Assembly: GCA_900556965.1 (NCBI GenBank)
Contig: USQV01000071.1
Span: forward strand, 1 to 5,921
Length of the DNA: 5,921 bases
From: an uncultured Clostridium sp.
GTDB lineage: Bacteria > Bacillota_A > Clostridia > Lachnospirales > Lachnospiraceae
Reading direction: 5' to 3'
The stretch's first letter is position 1. Each line of letters opens with the position of its first letter. The position numbers were made by a program, and so were the translations under genes. Positions 5,524 to 5,921 of this stretch are shown here, one piece after another. The notes below the pieces were generated by a model, which did no database searches, was not told the DNA's origin, and was given only the letters and a program-made list of their open reading frames with translations.

Positions 5524-5921
5524 ATGAACTGGAGCATCGTAATGAATGTCATTCTTGTCATCCTTGTTATTCTTGCCATCGTGCTCGGTGTTCTGTACTA
5601 TTTCGGCAGAAAGCTGGAAAAACGTCAGGTTGAAACACAGGCAACAATCGACGCCGCCAAACAGGTGGTAACCCTTATGGCAATCGACAAGAAGAAGCTG
5701 AAAATAAAGGATGCAGGTCTTCCGGCCGTGGTCTACGAACAGACCCCCTGGTATGCGAAGCGCGCTAAGATCCCGGTAGTAAAAGCAAAGATCGGTTCAA
5801 GGATCATGACTATGATCGCCGATGAAAAAGTATTTTTACAGCTTCCTTTAAAAACGGAAGCTAAGGTCGTTATCAGCGGAATGTATATAACAGACATCAA
5901 GAGTGTCCGCGGAGGTATCCC
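5524..5921 (+). CDS. Membrane-anchored protein of unknown function (partial, C-terminus beyond window)
   Basis: The frame runs from ATG 5524 to the window edge, about 133 residues. A ribosome site GGAGGT (5512-5517) lies 6 nt before the ATG. Residues about 5-27 form one strongly hydrophobic helix (VMNVILVILVILAIVLGVLY), followed by the basic stretch GRKLEKR. This predicts an N-terminal anchor with the rest in the cytoplasm. The soluble part (about 35-133) has recognisable phrases, KQVVTLMAIDKKKLKIKDAGLP and MIADEKVFLQLPLKTEAKVVISGMYITDIKSVRGG. I associate these with an uncharacterised protein widespread in Lachnospiraceae. No catalytic motif is visible. Because the end is missing, no function is proposed. 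Confidence 0.8.
   Translation, partial: MNWSIVMNVILVILVILAIVLGVLYYFGRKLEKRQVETQATIDAAKQVVTLMAIDKKKLKIKDAGLPAVVYEQTPWYAKRAKIPVVKAKIGSRIMTMIADEKVFLQLPLKTEAKVVISGMYITDIKSVRGGI

Overview
The window looks like chromosome of a selenium-using gut clostridium, most likely a Lachnospiraceae member. The reasons are moderate GC, strong AGGAGG-type ribosome sites, sigma-A promoters with 17-18 nt spacers, a selenoprotein SelD, a DUF378 membrane protein and an AbgB-type M20 hydrolase. The taxonomic call is an inference from protein family resemblance.

Layout. (1) 1-552, minus: a gene that starts as a YedF/TusA-type selenium-metabolism protein (CPIP motif). After about 58 residues it runs in frame into a protein resembling the CD1108 family of integrative conjugative elements, and it leaves the window still open. 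(2) 792-992, minus: a small two-helix DUF378 membrane protein with a strong hairpin after it. (3) 1160-2200, plus: selD, selenide water dikinase, with an in-frame TGA at codon 16 where the catalytic Cys/Sec belongs and a bacterial SECIS-like hairpin just downstream. A caller that treats TGA as a stop would lose the N-terminus. (4) 2205-2254: a bidirectional terminator between convergent genes. (5) 5324 down to 2253, minus: a likely two-gene operon, an AbgB-like M20 amidohydrolase followed 15 nt later by a secreted TIM-barrel glycoside-hydrolase-like protein. (6) 5524 to the window end, plus: the start of a membrane-anchored protein of unknown function, divergent from the operon.

How they fit together. 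The left part is a selenium locus: SelD makes selenophosphate for selenocysteine (and possibly selenouridine), and YedF-type proteins accompany SelD in many selenium-using genomes. SelD itself appears to need selenocysteine, so its production should depend on its own product. The leaders of all three genes here carry the octamer TGTAACTA or its complement, which suggests a shared regulator or RNA element. The right part has no visible link to selenium.

Main points to check: the YedF/conjugative-element chimera (real rearrangement or assembly join), the Sec codon plus SECIS in selD, and the shared leader motif. I saw no tRNA, rRNA, CRISPR array, complete insertion sequence or known riboswitch.
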